Source: Gemmatimonadota bacterium (GTDB taxonomy: Bacteria > Gemmatimonadota > Gemmatimonadetes > Gemmatimonadales > Gemmatimonadaceae). From it: a stretch of 64,000 nucleotides of DNA. A program made the translations under genes and the position numbers. How positions within the stretch are numbered: position 1 is the first letter of the stretch; each line of letters starts with the position of its first letter. The stretch covers positions 38,582 to 102,581 of the forward strand of contig JADKAQ010000024.1 in assembly GCA_016719105.1 (NCBI GenBank). Reading direction: 5' to 3'. Below are positions 53,369 through 61,949 of this stretch, one piece after another. The notes beneath the pieces are model-generated. The model made no database searches, was not told the DNA's origin, and saw only the letters and a list, made by a program, of their open reading frames with translations.

Positions 53369-54118
53369 ATGATTCCTTCGTGGGGACCGCCATGGACCGG
53401 CGCGCGGCGCAACCGGCTACTGGCCTTGCTCGCCGTGCGCAACGGAATGCGTTACCTCCCCGGCTTCCTGCGCAATGTCGCCCCGCAGGTTGACGGGATC
53501 GTCGCGCTGGACGATGGCTCGACCGACGGCTCTGCCGAGCTGCTGGCGGGACACGGTGCCGTGCTCGAGCTGTTGCGAAACCCGGTGGATCGCGCGGCGT
53601 GGGACGAAGTGGGCAATCACCGGGCGCTGATTGCCGCTGCGCTCCGTCACGCCGCCGACTGGGTGGTGTGCGTGGATGCCGACGAGCGGTTGGAGGAGGA
53701 GTTCCGCGCGCGGGCCGAGCGCGTGATCGCGCGCGGGAAGCTGCTTGGCCACTCGGCCTACGCGCTGCGCCTGCGCGACATGTGGGATAGTCCCGAGCAG
53801 TACCGCGTCGACGGGATCTGGGGGCGCAAGATGGTCGCGCGCTTCTTTCGCCTTAGGGCCGACCACGAGTTCGACCCCCGCGAGCTGCACGCACACAAGG
53901 CGCCGATGCAGGGGCTACGCAACGGGCGCTTTCCCAAGGCCGACCTCACGATCTATCACCTGGCGATGCTCCACGCCGACGATCGCGCGGCGCGCCGGGC
54001 GCGGTATGAGAAGGCCGATCCCGACAACCGGTGGCAGCGGATCGGGTACACGTACCTGACCGACACGAACGGGTTGCAGCTGCGCACGTTGCCGCGGGGG
54101 CGCGGTTTCACCGACTGA
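53369..54118 (+). CDS. Family 2 glycosyltransferase
   Basis: 249 residues, GT-A fold. ALLAVRNGMRYLPGFLRNVAPQVDGIVALDDGSTDGSAELL gives the nucleotide-binding DDGSTD, and WVVCVDADERLEEEF the metal-binding DAD. The GKLLGHSAYALRLRDMWDSPEQYRVDGIWG segment fits the LgtF/WaaE-like branch. It lacks membrane spans. It lies 30 bases after the ABC exporter gene and is convergent with the kinase-like gene. Confidence 0.88.
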   Translation: MIPSWGPPWTGARRNRLLALLAVRNGMRYLPGFLRNVAPQVDGIVALDDGSTDGSAELLAGHGAVLELLRNPVDRAAWDEVGNHRALIAAALRHAADWVVCVDADERLEEEFRARAERVIARGKLLGHSAYALRLRDMWDSPEQYRVDGIWGRKMVARFFRLRADHEFDPRELHAHKAPMQGLRNGRFPKADLTIYHLAMLHADDRAARRARYEKADPDNRWQRIGYTYLTDTNGLQLRTLPRGRGFTD

Positions 54119-54135
54119 ACGTCTCGCGGCGGCGG

Positions 54136-55227
54136 CTATCGCTTGCGGCGTAACCAGTCGAGCCAGTGTCGTGACCGCTGCGCTGGAGGCGACGCGACGG
54201 GCGGCGGCGGCTCGTCGCTGACGGCGCGCAGTTCCCCGAACAGCTGCTGTTCCCCGCTCTCGGCGAGAAAGCGCTCGAGCAACGTTCGACCGACCGGATC
54301 GGCGGCGAGCCGGTCGATGCGCTGCTCCATCCGCCAGTCCGCGTACTTGAGCTCAACCAGCAGGCTCTTGAAGCGATCGATCTTGGCGAGACTGTGCTCC
54401 TGTCCCGTGAGCGCCCGGAGGTAGACCGACTTCGCCAGCGTCCGGTGATCGGCGATGTCCGGCATGTGCCGGTCGTGGACGAACTGCGCCAGCAGGAAGT
54501 TGGTGTCGAACAGGTAGTAGGAGAGGCGAGTGAGGAAGGAGTCGTTAGGCCCGGTGATGTGGGCCGTGTGGAAGTCCTTGCGCAGCAGCTCGTCGCCCAG
54601 CTGCACCATCCCGCTGAGCAGCATGTAGACCTGCCGACGCGCCAGCTCCTGCTGCGTATCGCCGAATGCCTGGGCGATGCGTTCGACGGAGGAACGCTCC
54701 CGCGTGTGCATCCACCAGTCCCGCACCTCGCCGAATGGCCAGTCGAGCAGGCAGAACCAGCTGCTGGCACCGTCACGGACCAGCGATCCATAGCCGACCG
54801 CCGGAAAGACCCGCACGCCTTGCTGGTGCAGGTAGCGCGAGACGATGAACTCGTGCCTCGCTTGCTGGTACGACATCGCGCCGGCGAACGCCCGTCCGTG
54901 GTCCTTGGCGGCGTCCAGCGTTGCCGCCCCTTCGGCGTCGTAGCGGGGGAGCGGATAGGGTTTGTCGTGTTGTCGCCCCATGCGCACCGGGCCGCCCTGA
55001 TAGCCGGCGCCCTTGATCTTGATCCCGCCGTGGAACGACGAGCCGAGCGCCGGAATGATGAGCGAGCGGTCGCCGTCCAGGATGTGTCGGCGCGGCTTCC
55101 GGCCGAGTAGGCAGTCGAAGACCTGCGCCGCGTCGGCGTCGCTCAGCGCCGGATCTGCCAGGAGGCTGATCCGCGTGCCGTCGCGGTCGTGCACGAGGGG
55201 GCGAAGACTGCTCTCGGAGTTGATCAA
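54136..55227 (-). CDS. Unrecognised protein with kinase-like features, in the glycan locus
   Basis: 363 residues from TTG 55227, which overlaps the preceding stop (ATTGA) and has GAGAG upstream. FHGGIKIKGAGYQGG could supply a nucleotide-binding strand and Lys; GAMSYQQARHEFIVSRYLHQQGVRVFPAVGYG looks like helix C with its Glu; CLLDWPFGE a hinge; LLRKDFHTAHITG resembles the catalytic loop HGDxHxxN with the Asp kept, and YYLFDTNFL may be the metal-binding DFG equivalent. SelO-like AMPylating pseudokinases and LPS heptose kinases have similar layouts. A sugar or protein modifying kinase is my best guess, without family proof. Confidence 0.55.
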   Translation of the reverse strand: MINSESSLRPLVHDRDGTRISLLADPALSDADAAQVFDCLLGRKPRRHILDGDRSLIIPALGSSFHGGIKIKGAGYQGGPVRMGRQHDKPYPLPRYDAEGAATLDAAKDHGRAFAGAMSYQQARHEFIVSRYLHQQGVRVFPAVGYGSLVRDGASSWFCLLDWPFGEVRDWWMHTRERSSVERIAQAFGDTQQELARRQVYMLLSGMVQLGDELLRKDFHTAHITGPNDSFLTRLSYYLFDTNFLLAQFVHDRHMPDIADHRTLAKSVYLRALTGQEHSLAKIDRFKSLLVELKYADWRMEQRIDRLAADPVGRTLLERFLAESGEQQLFGELRAVSDEPPPPVASPPAQRSRHWLDWLRRKR

Positions 55228-56081
55228 TCTCTCACCGCCGTGCCGGACGTCGTGAGGGCGCCAGCAGCATAGGCGACGCTCCCTGCGACGACGAAGGGGA
55301 GCGCGCGGAAGAGGTGCGCGCGTTCGGGCGGGGCGCTCCGCGCGGCGAGGATCACTGAACGTCCCACGTTCCACGGAGCGCGCAGCATGACGCGCGCGCG
55401 TTGTGGCCCGCGGTTCTCGATCGATCCCTGCGTGGCCGCGTGCAGCCGCCCGCGCCGAAAGAGGTCGCGAAGCATCGCGCCCGCGGTCACCGGATAGCGG
55501 TGCGCCGTGAGAGCATCGGCGGCGAACACCAAACGATCGTCTGCTGGGATGCGCGCATTGAACTCGGAGTCCTCGCCGGCGCGCAGGTCTTCGCGGAAGA
55601 GGCCAAGCCGTTCGAAGAGGCGCCGGTCGTAGGAGAGGGAGTAGAAGAGGCGCTGGCTGGGGTGCGTGACGCCGAGCCGGCGGTTGTGCAGGAGGAGGAG
55701 CGCCGCCCAGGCGGCGGCAGACTCCGTGTAGGCATTGGTCATCGCGCTGGCGACCGCAGCAGCGCCGGCGTGGTGCTCGCGGAGGCGGGCCACCGCCCAC
55801 CCCGGGGCGGCGAGGCAATCGGCGGCGAGGAAGGCGACGTAGGGCGCGCTCGTCAGGCCGATGCCGACGTTGCGCGCCGCCCCCGGATAGAGGCGATGGC
55901 TCACACTGTGCACCGGGACGTCGAGCGCCGCCGCGCGAAGGCGCGCTGCCGGGTCGCCCCCGCCCGAGTTGACCACGATCACCTCCACCGGCAGCTCCTG
56001 CTGCAGCACCGACCGCACCGCGTCGGCGATGAAGGGCTCATCGCGATAGGACATCACCACGCAGGCGAGGTGCGCCGTCAT
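55224..56081 (-). CDS. Family 2 glycosyltransferase
   Basis: 285 residues. LACVVMSYRDEPFIADAVRSVLQQELPVEVIVVNSGGGDP binds the nucleotide; SAPYVAFLAADCLAAPGWA takes the place of the DxD site (ADC in place of DAD). A C-terminal hydrophobic segment (FRALPFVVAGSVAYAAGAL) suggests membrane attachment. ATG 56081 overlaps the stop of the upstream glycosyltransferase gene (ATGA); its own stop overlaps the kinase-like gene. The altered DxD may change metal use. Confidence 0.83.
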   Translation of the reverse strand: MTAHLACVVMSYRDEPFIADAVRSVLQQELPVEVIVVNSGGGDPAARLRAAALDVPVHSVSHRLYPGAARNVGIGLTSAPYVAFLAADCLAAPGWAVARLREHHAGAAAVASAMTNAYTESAAAWAALLLLHNRRLGVTHPSQRLFYSLSYDRRLFERLGLFREDLRAGEDSEFNARIPADDRLVFAADALTAHRYPVTAGAMLRDLFRRGRLHAATQGSIENRGPQRARVMLRAPWNVGRSVILAARSAPPERAHLFRALPFVVAGSVAYAAGALTTSGTAVRD

Positions 56082-57280
56082 GGCGACGCTGCCTGACGAG
56101 GGTGATGCCAGCGGGCCGGCAGCTGCGCCACCTGCGAGGCGACCCCGACCACCGACGCGCCGAGGTCGACGGCGAAGAAGGCGATCGTCGCCGCGAGATA
56201 GCGCGGTGCGCTCCCCAGGACCCCCGCCTTGTAGAGCGCGGCGAGGATCCCGAGCCCGGGAATCGAGAGATAGAGGAGCGGCGCCCACAGCGGGACGATG
56301 CCTAACGCGGCGCCGGCGGCGGCGAGGGCGAAGACGAGGCGGTCGGCGTAGCCGAGCGAGGCAAAAGCCGCTTCGAGGCGATGCGCGAGTGATGGCGCAG
56401 ACAGCGTCGAAGGCGTGCGTGACGCCAACGCCTCAGGTGGTGTGGTGGCCGTGGGCCCCGACCGGTGGCGAATCTGAAAGGCGCCGCGCGACCAGCGGAC
56501 GTGCTGCCGCCAGTACTGGCGCAGGTTCGCGACCAGCGTGTTGCCTGCCACCGCCGAGCGAACGAAGCGAATGCGCCAGTGCCGCCGCGAGATGCGGGCA
56601 CTGGTGGCCACGTCCACGCCGACCGGGACGAGCGGAAAGCCGCCGATCGCGTCGAGTGCGGTGCGGCGATACGCCGAGGCACCGAGCGTCGGCGGGTTGA
56701 GTCCCAGGCGGTCGGTCCCCGCGGACGTCACCAGCTGGTGTACCCAGGTGGTCACCGCCGCGTAGCGCGTCACGATGTTCTCATCGTGGTTGACCGGAGC
56801 CAAATACGCCGCAGCGCCGCCGACCGCGTCGTCGGCGAAGGGGCGCACGAGCTCGCGCACGAAGTCGGGGAGCGGCTGCAAGTCGGCATCGACCACCGCG
56901 ACGATGTCCGCGTTCGCGACCAACAACCCGGCGTTGAGGGCCGCCGCCTTGCCGTGCGCCGTCGGCTGCACGACGACCTGAGTGTCGCTGCGCGCTGCCG
57001 CCCACGCGTGGAAGAGCGCCGGGGTGTTGTCGGTGCAGCCGTCGGCGACGAGGACGAAGGAGAGACGGTCGGCGGGATACTCGAGGCGCGCGAGGGCGTC
57101 GAGGACGCGGCCAGCGACCGGGGATTCGTTGCGGGCAGGGACGAGGACGGTGACCGAAGGGAGGTCAGTCGCGGGAGGAAGGGGACGCGGGGGGCGGAGC
57201 GCGGCGAGCAGGTACGCGCAACGGCGTGCCGTCAGCGCCAGGATGGCCACGATCACGAGCGTCTCGATGACGGTGATCAT
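56078..57280 (-). CDS. Membrane-anchored family 2 glycosyltransferase
   Basis: 400 residues. N-terminal membrane anchor (IETLVIVAILALTA), then the GT-A domain: VTVLVPARNESPVAGRVLDAL, VLVADGCTDNT, GKAAALNAGLLVANADIVAVVDADLQP with the metal-binding DAD, GGFPLVPVGVDVATSARI, and RQYWRQHVRWSRG matching the Q-x-x-R-W acceptor motif of processive enzymes. Three C-terminal membrane segments follow. It likely polymerises or extends a lipid-linked glycan at the inner membrane. First gene of the minus-strand half of the locus. Confidence 0.88.
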   Translation of the reverse strand: MITVIETLVIVAILALTARRCAYLLAALRPPRPLPPATDLPSVTVLVPARNESPVAGRVLDALARLEYPADRLSFVLVADGCTDNTPALFHAWAAARSDTQVVVQPTAHGKAAALNAGLLVANADIVAVVDADLQPLPDFVRELVRPFADDAVGGAAAYLAPVNHDENIVTRYAAVTTWVHQLVTSAGTDRLGLNPPTLGASAYRRTALDAIGGFPLVPVGVDVATSARISRRHWRIRFVRSAVAGNTLVANLRQYWRQHVRWSRGAFQIRHRSGPTATTPPEALASRTPSTLSAPSLAHRLEAAFASLGYADRLVFALAAAGAALGIVPLWAPLLYLSIPGLGILAALYKAGVLGSAPRYLAATIAFFAVDLGASVVGVASQVAQLPARWHHPRQAASP

Positions 57281-57501
57281 GGCCTGGGGCCGGAGGGACG
57301 GACGGCGTTAGGCAGCGGCGCGCGGCGCGGGGGCATGACGAGCGAGGGGGGCAGCGGTGCGGGGAATACCGGTGAAGGATGCCGGGGATTGCCGGGCTGG
57401 ACGGCGTGAGGAGGTGCTGGAAGGATAGGTCGAGTGCGGGGGGATGGGGATGCTATTGGAGGATGGTTGGGGATGGGGTGGCGTCACGGAGCGGGGCAGC
57501 G

Positions 57502-57530
57502 CTGGGGTCAGCGCCGTGCGCTGACCCCAG
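57502..57530. repeat. TGGGGTCAG-family hairpin, copy 5
   Basis: CTGGGGTCAGCGC (57502-57514) and GCGCTGACCCCAG (57518-57530) form a perfect 13-bp palindrome around a 3-base loop. It is the most compact and symmetrical member of the family in the window. Confidence 0.85.
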
Positions 57531-58153
57531 ATTCGCCCCCCGATCCGAGCAACGCGAGGCCTTGCGTCTCGAGGAAGCGTTGCGCGTTCCTGGTCGTGAA
57601 GGCGGGCGCGTGATCATGACGCGGAGGCTGTGACAGGTGCAGGCGCCTGACGAACGGGCCACATCTCATCCGGAGCGCCCGCGTGTCCGCGCATCGCACC
57701 AGTTCCAAACCGCGTGGGACTTCTCAGGAGAATGCCGATTGTCAGGCGCCGCGCAGGTCGCCATCGTCCGGTCGCCTGCAGGCGTGGAGATGCGATGCCT
57801 GCACCCCAGTGTTTGTATGCTGACCGCCTGAGCTCACTCGGCCGCCTCCTCACCGGGTTTCTCCCGTGCTGCGTGCATGACGCCGCCACGGTGACCGGTC
57901 CGAGCCCGCAGGTCTCCGTCGCTCAAGCAACCGTGTATCGGCAGCCGACCGGCGATCGGTCCCGCCTGCCCGTTGTTCCGCTTCGGGAGGAAGCGTGTCC
58001 GTGGTGCGTCCGGTCGGCGAGTGCGCCGACGCGCGTCGTGAAGGCGACGTGCGAGCGCTGGCCGCCGACCATGAGTCCCACAGATCGAATGTAGACGCCA
58101 CCGAGCGCGGAGGTGGCGGGGCGCACACCGGCGCCCGGGTTGTCCCTGCTACG

Positions 58154-58190
58154 AGGCGAGCGGCCGTGCGGCTCGCCTATCGAGAGGAGG
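58154..58190 (+). promoter_or_regulatory. Leader hairpin directly before a strong ribosome binding site
   Basis: AGGCGAGC (58154-58161) pairs perfectly with GCTCGCCT (58171-58178) around nine bases. GAGAGGAGG (58182-58190), an unusually strong Shine-Dalgarno for this window, follows four bases later and six bases before ATG 58197. The stem could modulate translation or protect the 5' end of the mRNA; no alternative fold that hides the ribosome site was obvious. Confidence 0.4.
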
Positions 58191-58196
58191 GCACAC

Positions 58197-59759
58197 ATGA
58201 AAACGATGTCCCGATTCTCCAGCACCGTCATCACCTCCCTGGCACTCGCGACGCTCGCGGGCTGCGTCGGGGAGCCCACGGCGCCGGTACGCGATGCCGC
58301 GTCCGCGCCTGACGCCTCGACGCCGGCCGCGGCGATAGGCGCCGACCAGGCGACGCAGCAGGTCGTCGCGTCGGGGACCGGTTGGCGGGTCCTTCACCTG
58401 TCCGGCGCGGCGCCGGCAGCCAATGGCATCACGAGGATGGTCAATGAGGACATCCTGGTGGCGGACTCGCTCGCGGCGCTCGAGGAGGCACCGATCTCCG
58501 CGCTCGCCAAGAGCGAGGTGAAGTCGTCGTTCGCCAGGCTCCCCGCGTCCGAGCAGCGCGGTCCAATCATCGTCAGCATGGCCGCCGCGCAGCAACTCAA
58601 GGCGGCACCCGCGACCGCGCGGTGGCCGGAGTGCGAGATCGGCACCAGCAAGTGGTCCGAGACCTTCACGACTCGCAAGAACGTCAGCTATACGCAGTAT
58701 TCCGTGCCCGGTTCGTTCGTGGGCGCAGCGGCATTCGCGGGCTCGGCAAGCCCCACGGTCTCGGCGAGTGCAACGTTCAACATCTTCCATACGGGTGTGT
58801 GGCCGCTGTGCGTCCCCATCGCCGCCACCGTGAAGAGCCTGCGACTGAGCGGCGGGGTGAACGTCAGCGGCAGTGCTGACATCAAGGGCGCGTTCCAGAA
58901 GGAATGGAGGACGTCTCTTACCATCATTAGCCCCCAGATCTACGCCGGGGTGGTCTTCATCAGCGTTTTCCCCGTCTTGGTGACGGTCGAGATCCCGATC
59001 GACGTTGGCATCGATGGGAACGCGAAGGTCAAGTTCGATGGGAAGGCCACCGCGGAGGCCCACGGCGACTTCGACATGACCTGTGTGTCTGGCAAGTGCA
59101 GCACTACCAGGAACACCGCGACGACAACGCGCTGGACCAACAACCGGCTGCCAACGTTCGACGCGCGCGCGACGATCTCGCCGTGGGTCCAGGGGAGCGT
59201 CAAGCTCGCACTCTACCTGGGCGTGGTGTCCGGGCAGGTCGGCCTTCGCACGACGCTGAAGAACGATGTCTGGTCCTACTCCGGCAACACATGCGGTGAC
59301 GCGAACAACGACGGCACGCCGGAGCAGGTGCAGGCCAGGACGCTCGACGCTCGCCTCGGGCTCAACCTGGTGGCGAGCGCCGCATTCGTCGGTGTGAAGG
59401 TCGGGAACTGGAGCTGGCGGGTCCGTGACGACTACTTCGTCGGCTTCTACGACCTCATCGGCTCGACCGCGATGGATCCCATGTTCTACGTCGCCGGGGC
59501 GAGTGGGACGTCGTACAGCTTCAAGGGTCGCATGCGTCCCTGTTGGCCCTACGCGCAGACCATGACCTACGGCATCGCGTGGGGCGACGGCAGCAGTCTC
59601 GCCGACGTGGGCTACGCGCCAAGCACACTCTTCACACGCGAGCACGTCTTCCCGAAGGTCGGTGTGACGTATCAGGTGAAGCTGACCGCCATGAAGGACG
59701 CCGCCGGCCGTGTCCTGAACCGCTCCGTGATCGTTCCGATCAGGGCCAGCGCACGATGA
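58197..59759 (+). CDS. Lipoprotein of unknown function
   Basis: 520 residues. Lipobox ALATLAGC at about residue 22; an Ala/Thr-rich linker; then beta-rich sequence with no named domain. Notable stretches are MVNEDILVADSLAALEEAPISALAKSEVKSSF, SETFTTRKNVSYTQYSVPG, hydrophobic IISPQIYAGVVFISVFPVLVTVEIPIDVGIDGNAKVKFDGKATAEAHGDFDM, a cysteine pair (MTCVSGKCSTT), and a C-terminal PKD-like end (YGIAWGDGSSLADVGYAPSTLFTREHVFPKVGVTYQVKLTAMKDAAG). ATG is fixed by GAGAGGAGG six bases upstream. Confidence 0.72.
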   Translation: MKTMSRFSSTVITSLALATLAGCVGEPTAPVRDAASAPDASTPAAAIGADQATQQVVASGTGWRVLHLSGAAPAANGITRMVNEDILVADSLAALEEAPISALAKSEVKSSFARLPASEQRGPIIVSMAAAQQLKAAPATARWPECEIGTSKWSETFTTRKNVSYTQYSVPGSFVGAAAFAGSASPTVSASATFNIFHTGVWPLCVPIAATVKSLRLSGGVNVSGSADIKGAFQKEWRTSLTIISPQIYAGVVFISVFPVLVTVEIPIDVGIDGNAKVKFDGKATAEAHGDFDMTCVSGKCSTTRNTATTTRWTNNRLPTFDARATISPWVQGSVKLALYLGVVSGQVGLRTTLKNDVWSYSGNTCGDANNDGTPEQVQARTLDARLGLNLVASAAFVGVKVGNWSWRVRDDYFVGFYDLIGSTAMDPMFYVAGASGTSYSFKGRMRPCWPYAQTMTYGIAWGDGSSLADVGYAPSTLFTREHVFPKVGVTYQVKLTAMKDAAGRVLNRSVIVPIRASAR

Positions 59760-59789
59760 GCCCGATCAGCACCTGAAGCGAGACGCGAC

Positions 59790-59829
59790 CGTCGCGGTCG
59801 GCCATGGACGGACATGGTCGGCCGCGACG
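59790..59829. terminator. Bidirectional hairpin terminator between convergent genes
   Basis: Arms 59790-59806 and 59813-59829 pair at 15 of 17 positions with a 6-base loop (CGTCGCGG...CATG / CATGG...CGCGACG). It occupies the 71-base gap between the lipoprotein and S9 peptidase stops. No T-tract on either side. Confidence 0.55.
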
Positions 59830-59830
59830 C

Positions 59831-61798
59831 CTACCGCAGCCGCTCCTCGAAATACGCGGCCCACTCGCGGTCGATGTCGCGGGCGCGCCACGGGTCGCCA
59901 GGAAAGTGACCCGCCACGGGCCAGAGCTTCATGCGCACGTCGCGCCCCCGTTCCTTGAGCGCATTATAGAGTTTGTATGACTGGGTGACGGGGACGCGGA
60001 CGTCGCCGGTGTTGGAGAGGAGGAGGAGCGGCGTCTTCATTCGGTCCACGTACGTGCCCGGCGACTGCTCCTTCATGAGCGCCAGGTCCTTCGGGAAGGT
60101 GAGCGTCTCGCCGTAGGCGCGGATGAAGAGCGACAGGTCGTTGAGGTTGTAGTCGTCCACCAGGTCGATGACGGCTGCACCGGCCATGGCGGCCCGCCAC
60201 CCGTCGTAGTGCCCGATGAGCCATGTAGTCATGTAGCCGCCGTACGACCAGCCGCTGACGCCAATGCGTGTGGTGTCGACGTAGGCGCGCTTCTTCAGGA
60301 TCGCCAGCCCGGCCATGATGTCGCGTCCCGGTCCGGCGCCGTGATCGCGGTAGACGGCCGAGTAGAGCGCATTGCCGTGGTTGTCACTCCCACGGTAGTT
60401 CGGCTCGAAGACGAGGAAGCCCTTCGACGCCAGGAGCTGCGAGCGCGTGGAGAACGTCTCGCGCGACGAACCCCAGGGACCGCCGTGGATGTTGAGGAGG
60501 AGCGGGTACTTGCGCGCCGCGTCGAAGTTGGGGGGGAGCGTCAGGATGCCGTCGAGCGGGAGGCCGTCGTCACTCGTCCAGCGGAACGCCTCCACCTTGC
60601 CTAACGTCAGGGCGGCGATGGCGTCGTGGAAGTTGGTGAGGCGCTCCGGCGTGCTGCTGCCGGGGCGCAGCGCGTAGAGCTCGGACGGACGATTGGCCTC
60701 GCTTCCGATGAAGATGATGGTCCCATCAGGCGTCAGCGACACGTCGGCGACCCCGATCCGCCCCACGTCGCGCCTGATGGGCGCACCCTCGACGGGAATC
60801 TCCCACAGCGCGCTCGCCGTACCATCGGCTACGCCAGCCACCACGCCCTTCGAGTCGGGGCGCCAGATCGCGTAGCTGAAGTTGCGGTCGATGCTGCTCG
60901 TCAGGCGGCGCGGCGTGCCACCGGCCGACGGCAGCAGGACCAGCTCTGTCTGGTTCTTCACATGTCCGTCGACCGGACAGGTGAGGGCCAGGTGACGTCC
61001 GTCGGGGGAGATCCAGCCGGCGCCGCAGCGGCGCCCTTCGATCCCCGCGATGGGGGTGGGGAGCGCCGTGGGCCCGGCCGCGACCTCGAGGCGGGCGAGT
61101 TCGCGATTCTCCCACTCCCGGGTGCCGGCAACATTCTGCTTGGTGAACAGGATCGACGTGCCGTCGGGCGACCAGGCGGTGGTCGCGAAGAGCGTCGGAA
61201 TCGACCAACTCCCGCGCGCCAGCGGCCTGGCCTCCCCGCCCTCGGCGCCCACCACCCAGAGGTGCACCTGGCGGGGAGCGGCAAGCGTCAGGTAGTCGTT
61301 GGCGTTGACCTCGAAGGCGTCATCGAACTTCTCGCGCTTGGCCGGCTCCTCGAACGCCCGATAGGCAAAGGCGGAGCCGTCGGGCTTCCAGGCGTAGCCG
61401 ACGATGCCAGTGGGCGAGCGCGTCACCTGTCGCGCCTCGCCACCGCTCGCTGGGAGGACGAAGAGCTGCGTCCGACCGTCGACCGCTGCCATGAAGGCGA
61501 GCCGATCGCCCGTCGGCGACCAGCGTGGCGTGCTGGCGGTCTTGCGCTGGGTGAGGGTGACGCGTGCGCGGGTCGTGAGATCGACCTGCACGATCTCCGA
61601 CTCCCAGGCGTTCGCGTCGTAGTTGGGCCAGGCGAGCACGATGACGGCGCGGTCGCCTAGCGGGGACACCTGCACGTCGCTGACGCGGGCGACCTTGGCG
61701 TAGTGCTCGAGTCCGAACGACTGCGCGCGCGCGGTGTTCGCGGCGAGGAGCGAGGCGAGGAGCGAGACGCTGAGACGCGAGACGAGGCGGAGGCGCAT
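59831..61798 (-). CDS. Exported S9-family peptidase (prolyl oligopeptidase/acylaminoacyl peptidase type)
   Basis: 655 residues. Signal peptide LSVSLLASLLAANTARAQ; a seven-blade-like propeller with PD40 repeats (TPRWSPTGDRLAFMA, YAWKPDGSAFAYR, TAWSPDGTSILFT, GWISPDGRHLALT); then the hydrolase with nucleophile in GVSGWSYGGYMTTW (~514), acid Asp in LLLLSNTGDVRVPVTQS and base His in WPVAGHFPGDPW. NIHGGPWGSS forms the oxyanion side. The propeller restricts access to oligopeptides. Secreted scavenging of peptides is the likely role. Confidence 0.93.
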   Translation of the reverse strand: MRLRLVSRLSVSLLASLLAANTARAQSFGLEHYAKVARVSDVQVSPLGDRAVIVLAWPNYDANAWESEIVQVDLTTRARVTLTQRKTASTPRWSPTGDRLAFMAAVDGRTQLFVLPASGGEARQVTRSPTGIVGYAWKPDGSAFAYRAFEEPAKREKFDDAFEVNANDYLTLAAPRQVHLWVVGAEGGEARPLARGSWSIPTLFATTAWSPDGTSILFTKQNVAGTREWENRELARLEVAAGPTALPTPIAGIEGRRCGAGWISPDGRHLALTCPVDGHVKNQTELVLLPSAGGTPRRLTSSIDRNFSYAIWRPDSKGVVAGVADGTASALWEIPVEGAPIRRDVGRIGVADVSLTPDGTIIFIGSEANRPSELYALRPGSSTPERLTNFHDAIAALTLGKVEAFRWTSDDGLPLDGILTLPPNFDAARKYPLLLNIHGGPWGSSRETFSTRSQLLASKGFLVFEPNYRGSDNHGNALYSAVYRDHGAGPGRDIMAGLAILKKRAYVDTTRIGVSGWSYGGYMTTWLIGHYDGWRAAMAGAAVIDLVDDYNLNDLSLFIRAYGETLTFPKDLALMKEQSPGTYVDRMKTPLLLLSNTGDVRVPVTQSYKLYNALKERGRDVRMKLWPVAGHFPGDPWRARDIDREWAAYFEERLR

Positions 61799-61949
61799 GG
61801 ACGGCTGGGCTGTGGGAAGTGGCGCGGACGAATATGGAGGAACGCGCGATGCGTGCCAGCGCTGGGGGCCGTTGGGGATGTCCGGGATTGACGAGAGAGG
61901 CGGCAGAGTCGCGACGAACGAGGAGGAAGAGCGCCCGCCCTTCCCCGGC

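Larger units (their letters stand above)
57281..58196. other. Gene-poor stretch of 916 bases with one repeat hairpin and a leader hairpin
   Basis: No open frame here has family features or a convincing start; all are short and Arg/Ser-rich. The region holds TGGGGTCAG hairpin copy 5 at 57502-57530 and a stable stem at 58154-58178 next to the following gene's ribosome site. From about 57600 base composition is more even than in the neighbouring genes. It may be a decayed gene or a long 5' leader. Confidence 0.5.

Noticed and set aside
54394..55110. Plus-strand open frame of 238 codons opposite the kinase-like gene
   Set aside because: Composition is that of an antisense shadow; the minus-strand frame has start coupling with its neighbour and coherent motifs.
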